64,000 nt of DNA, taken from assembly GCF_008042035.1 (NCBI RefSeq), contig NZ_RDBL01000006.1:516720-580719 (forward strand), in the 5' to 3' direction. Shown here piece by piece: positions 62,596-64,000 of this stretch (its first letter is position 1; each line of letters starts with the position of its first letter). Below the pieces are notes generated by a model. That model saw only the letters and a list, made by a program, of their open reading frames with translations. It was not told the origin of the DNA and ran no database searches. Source of the DNA: Streptomyces sp. col6 (GTDB taxonomy: Bacteria; Actinomycetota; Actinomycetes; Streptomycetales; Streptomycetaceae). A program made the position numbers and the translations under genes.

Positions 62596-63892
62596 GGTTG
62601 ACCTCCACCTGTCCGTAGTCCACTTCCAGATCGAGCTCGATCGTGCCGCCCGGGGCGCCGTCCCCGGTCGGCGCCAGCGTCCGGCGCTCGTCCTGCGAGG
62701 TGCGGATGTCCAGGTCACCCTTGCTGTGCCCGTCCACCAGGACGAGCGCGCCGACCCGGGTCCGCGCGTGCACCCGGACGGTGACCTCCGGTGGGACGTG
62801 CACCAGGACCCGGCCCGCACGGGCCTCCACCCGGGTCCGCACGGTGTCGCCCTTGGGCACGGTGATCCGGGTCAGGTCCAGCTCGGCCTGCCCCGATCCC
62901 ACCGCGTAGCGCGGCTGCACCGCGGCGACGGTCGCCGGACGCCACTCCTCGCGCACCCAGTGCGTGCTGATGTCCTTGGGCAGCTCGGCCGCGCCCAGCA
63001 GCAGTCCGGCCGTGATCATCGCCAGCAGCAGTGTGCCGAAACCGGTCCGTCCGACGAACGCGCTGATCAGCAGCGCGAGACCGAACACCGCGAGCGCGGC
63101 GGCGAACCCGATCTGCAGGCTCGTGCCGAGCGGCTGGGAGTCCCAGCTCAGCCCCGTGCCGAGGCCGCCCGCCAGCAGCGCGGTCAGGAACGCCGGGCCG
63201 GCTATGGACCGCGGACCACGGATCTCCCTGGACCGGGGCGGCGGCGGACGGAACGGCGCGTCGGGCGTCGCCCCGCGCGGCTCCCCGGGAACCGCCGTGT
63301 CCACGGGCCCCCACAGATAGCCGATCGCCACCTTGCCGGTCGACCCGTCCTTGATGATCGGGTCGCGCCACCAGGACGGCCACGACAAGGTCGGCGGTGC
63401 CTTGACCTCGGGCGGCGCGTCCGAAGCCGCCTGCGCTGCCGCCTGGTGCAGCGGATCCTCGGGCCCCGCCTTCTTGCGCGCCTGCGTCCACATGGAGAAG
63501 CCGAGGACCGCGATCGACAGCATCGCGGAGAAGGCGAGCGTGCCGCCGTTGCCCAGCATCGACAGGAACAGACCGCAGCCGATCAGCGCGCACAGCATCG
63601 CGCTCAGCGATGCGAGCTCGACGCGCCCCGACAGCAGTCTGCGCGCCTCGTTCTCGTCCTCGCCCTCCAGCGGGATCAGCAGCCAGGCGAAGCCGTAGAA
63701 GATCAGCCCGAAGCCACCGGTCACGGAGAGCACCCCGAGCACGATCCGGAAGATCACCGGATCGACGTCGCAGTACCGGCCGAGCCCGCCGCACACTCCG
63801 GCCACCACCTTGTGCCGCGGGCTGCGGTGCAGGCGCGGAGCGGGGGCGGAAGGCGGTGCGGCGCCGGGCGGCGCGTCCTGGGGAACGGTCAT
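62582..63892 (-). CDS. PspC domain-containing membrane protein
   Basis: A 436-aa protein. The PspC domain is at about residues 20-85: RSPRHKVVAGVCGGLGRYCD, VDPVIFRIVLGVLSVTGGFG, LIFYGFAWLLIP. Two spans follow near residue 100, a linker, and three more spans (AFLTALLAGGLGTGLS; LQIGFAAALAVFGLALLIS; GTLLLAMITAGLLLGA). It ends in a beta-rich domain resembling DUF4097/LiaF-type adhesin-like folds (ARAGRVLVHVPPEVTVRVHA). Probably an envelope-stress component. ATG 63892; the sequence beyond 63893 is upstream DNA with no gene seen. Confidence 0.87.
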   Translation of the reverse strand: MTVPQDAPPGAAPPSAPAPRLHRSPRHKVVAGVCGGLGRYCDVDPVIFRIVLGVLSVTGGFGLIFYGFAWLLIPLEGEDENEARRLLSGRVELASLSAMLCALIGCGLFLSMLGNGGTLAFSAMLSIAVLGFSMWTQARKKAGPEDPLHQAAAQAASDAPPEVKAPPTLSWPSWWRDPIIKDGSTGKVAIGYLWGPVDTAVPGEPRGATPDAPFRPPPPRSREIRGPRSIAGPAFLTALLAGGLGTGLSWDSQPLGTSLQIGFAAALAVFGLALLISAFVGRTGFGTLLLAMITAGLLLGAAELPKDISTHWVREEWRPATVAAVQPRYAVGSGQAELDLTRITVPKGDTVRTRVEARAGRVLVHVPPEVTVRVHARTRVGALVLVDGHSKGDLDIRTSQDERRTLAPTGDGAPGGTIELDLEVDYGQVEVNRAAS

Positions 63893-64000
63893 GGCTCCAT
63901 GGTGACGGGCCCCGCGCCCCTCCGGCACCCGCCCCGACCCTGGCCGGTCCCTGATATTGGTCCACCAGGTTCTCAGGGACACCGGGCCGCCCGTCCCGCC

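Overview
The window is a GC-rich actinobacterial chromosome segment, almost certainly Streptomyces: strong third-position GC bias, many GTG starts, developmental genes whiD and bldM, and a bldM promoter of the sigma-BldN type. No rRNA, tRNA, IS element, prophage or CRISPR was seen. The backbone order glmS, acpS, nnr, alr, tsaE, tsaB, rimI, tsaD, groES, groEL1, a whiB-family gene, sigD, guaB, guaB3, a ChoD-like oxidoreductase and guaA matches, from memory, the Mycobacterium tuberculosis Rv3436c-Rv3396c region. This is therefore an ancient core block with Streptomyces-specific insertions.

Layout. 1-5.4 kb: accessory metabolic and regulatory genes (partial quinone oxidoreductase, SnoaL-like protein, LysR, RidA, tandem Lrp/AsnC regulator, DHA2 exporter). 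5.5-17.3 kb: cell-wall precursor genes (glmS, alr), acpS, NAD(P)HX repair, and the t6A tRNA-modification genes tsaE, tsaB and tsaD with rimI. These are interrupted by a 59-codon small ORF behind an iron-box-like palindrome. 17.3-22.4 kb: membrane and envelope proteins, then groES-groEL1 behind two CIRCE operators, with an intrinsic terminator between the two genes. 22.6-29.9 kb: an inserted sugar-uptake locus (hydroxyacid dehydrogenase, two permeases, lipoprotein binding protein, DeoR/LacI hybrid regulator, DUF2264 enzyme). The motif TCGATCA recurs in both of its outward promoters.

32.4-37.8 kb: whiD, bldM, sigD, guaB, guaB3. The whiD locus is abnormal: a perfect 234-bp inverted duplication replaces the 3' end of the gene. 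37.9-43 kb: envelope and redox genes, including a UDP-sugar dehydrogenase homologue without its catalytic Cys, glpD and a serine hydrolase. 43-49.9 kb: two Ser/Thr kinases flanking a 1015-aa split pseudokinase; all three share an extracytoplasmic C-terminal domain. 50-55.6 kb: semialdehyde dehydrogenase, ChoD-like GMC oxidoreductase, and a LAXTG sortase-type surface protein.

55.9-58.4 kb: chorismate mutase behind a short leader ORF rich in Phe and Tyr codons plus a terminator hairpin (probable attenuator), and guaA behind four 40-bp repeats. 58.5-64 kb: methyltransferase, class II aldolase, membrane proteins, DoxX and PspC proteins. Two families of short dispersed intergenic repeats occur throughout. 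All assignments were made by eye from the sequence, without database searches.
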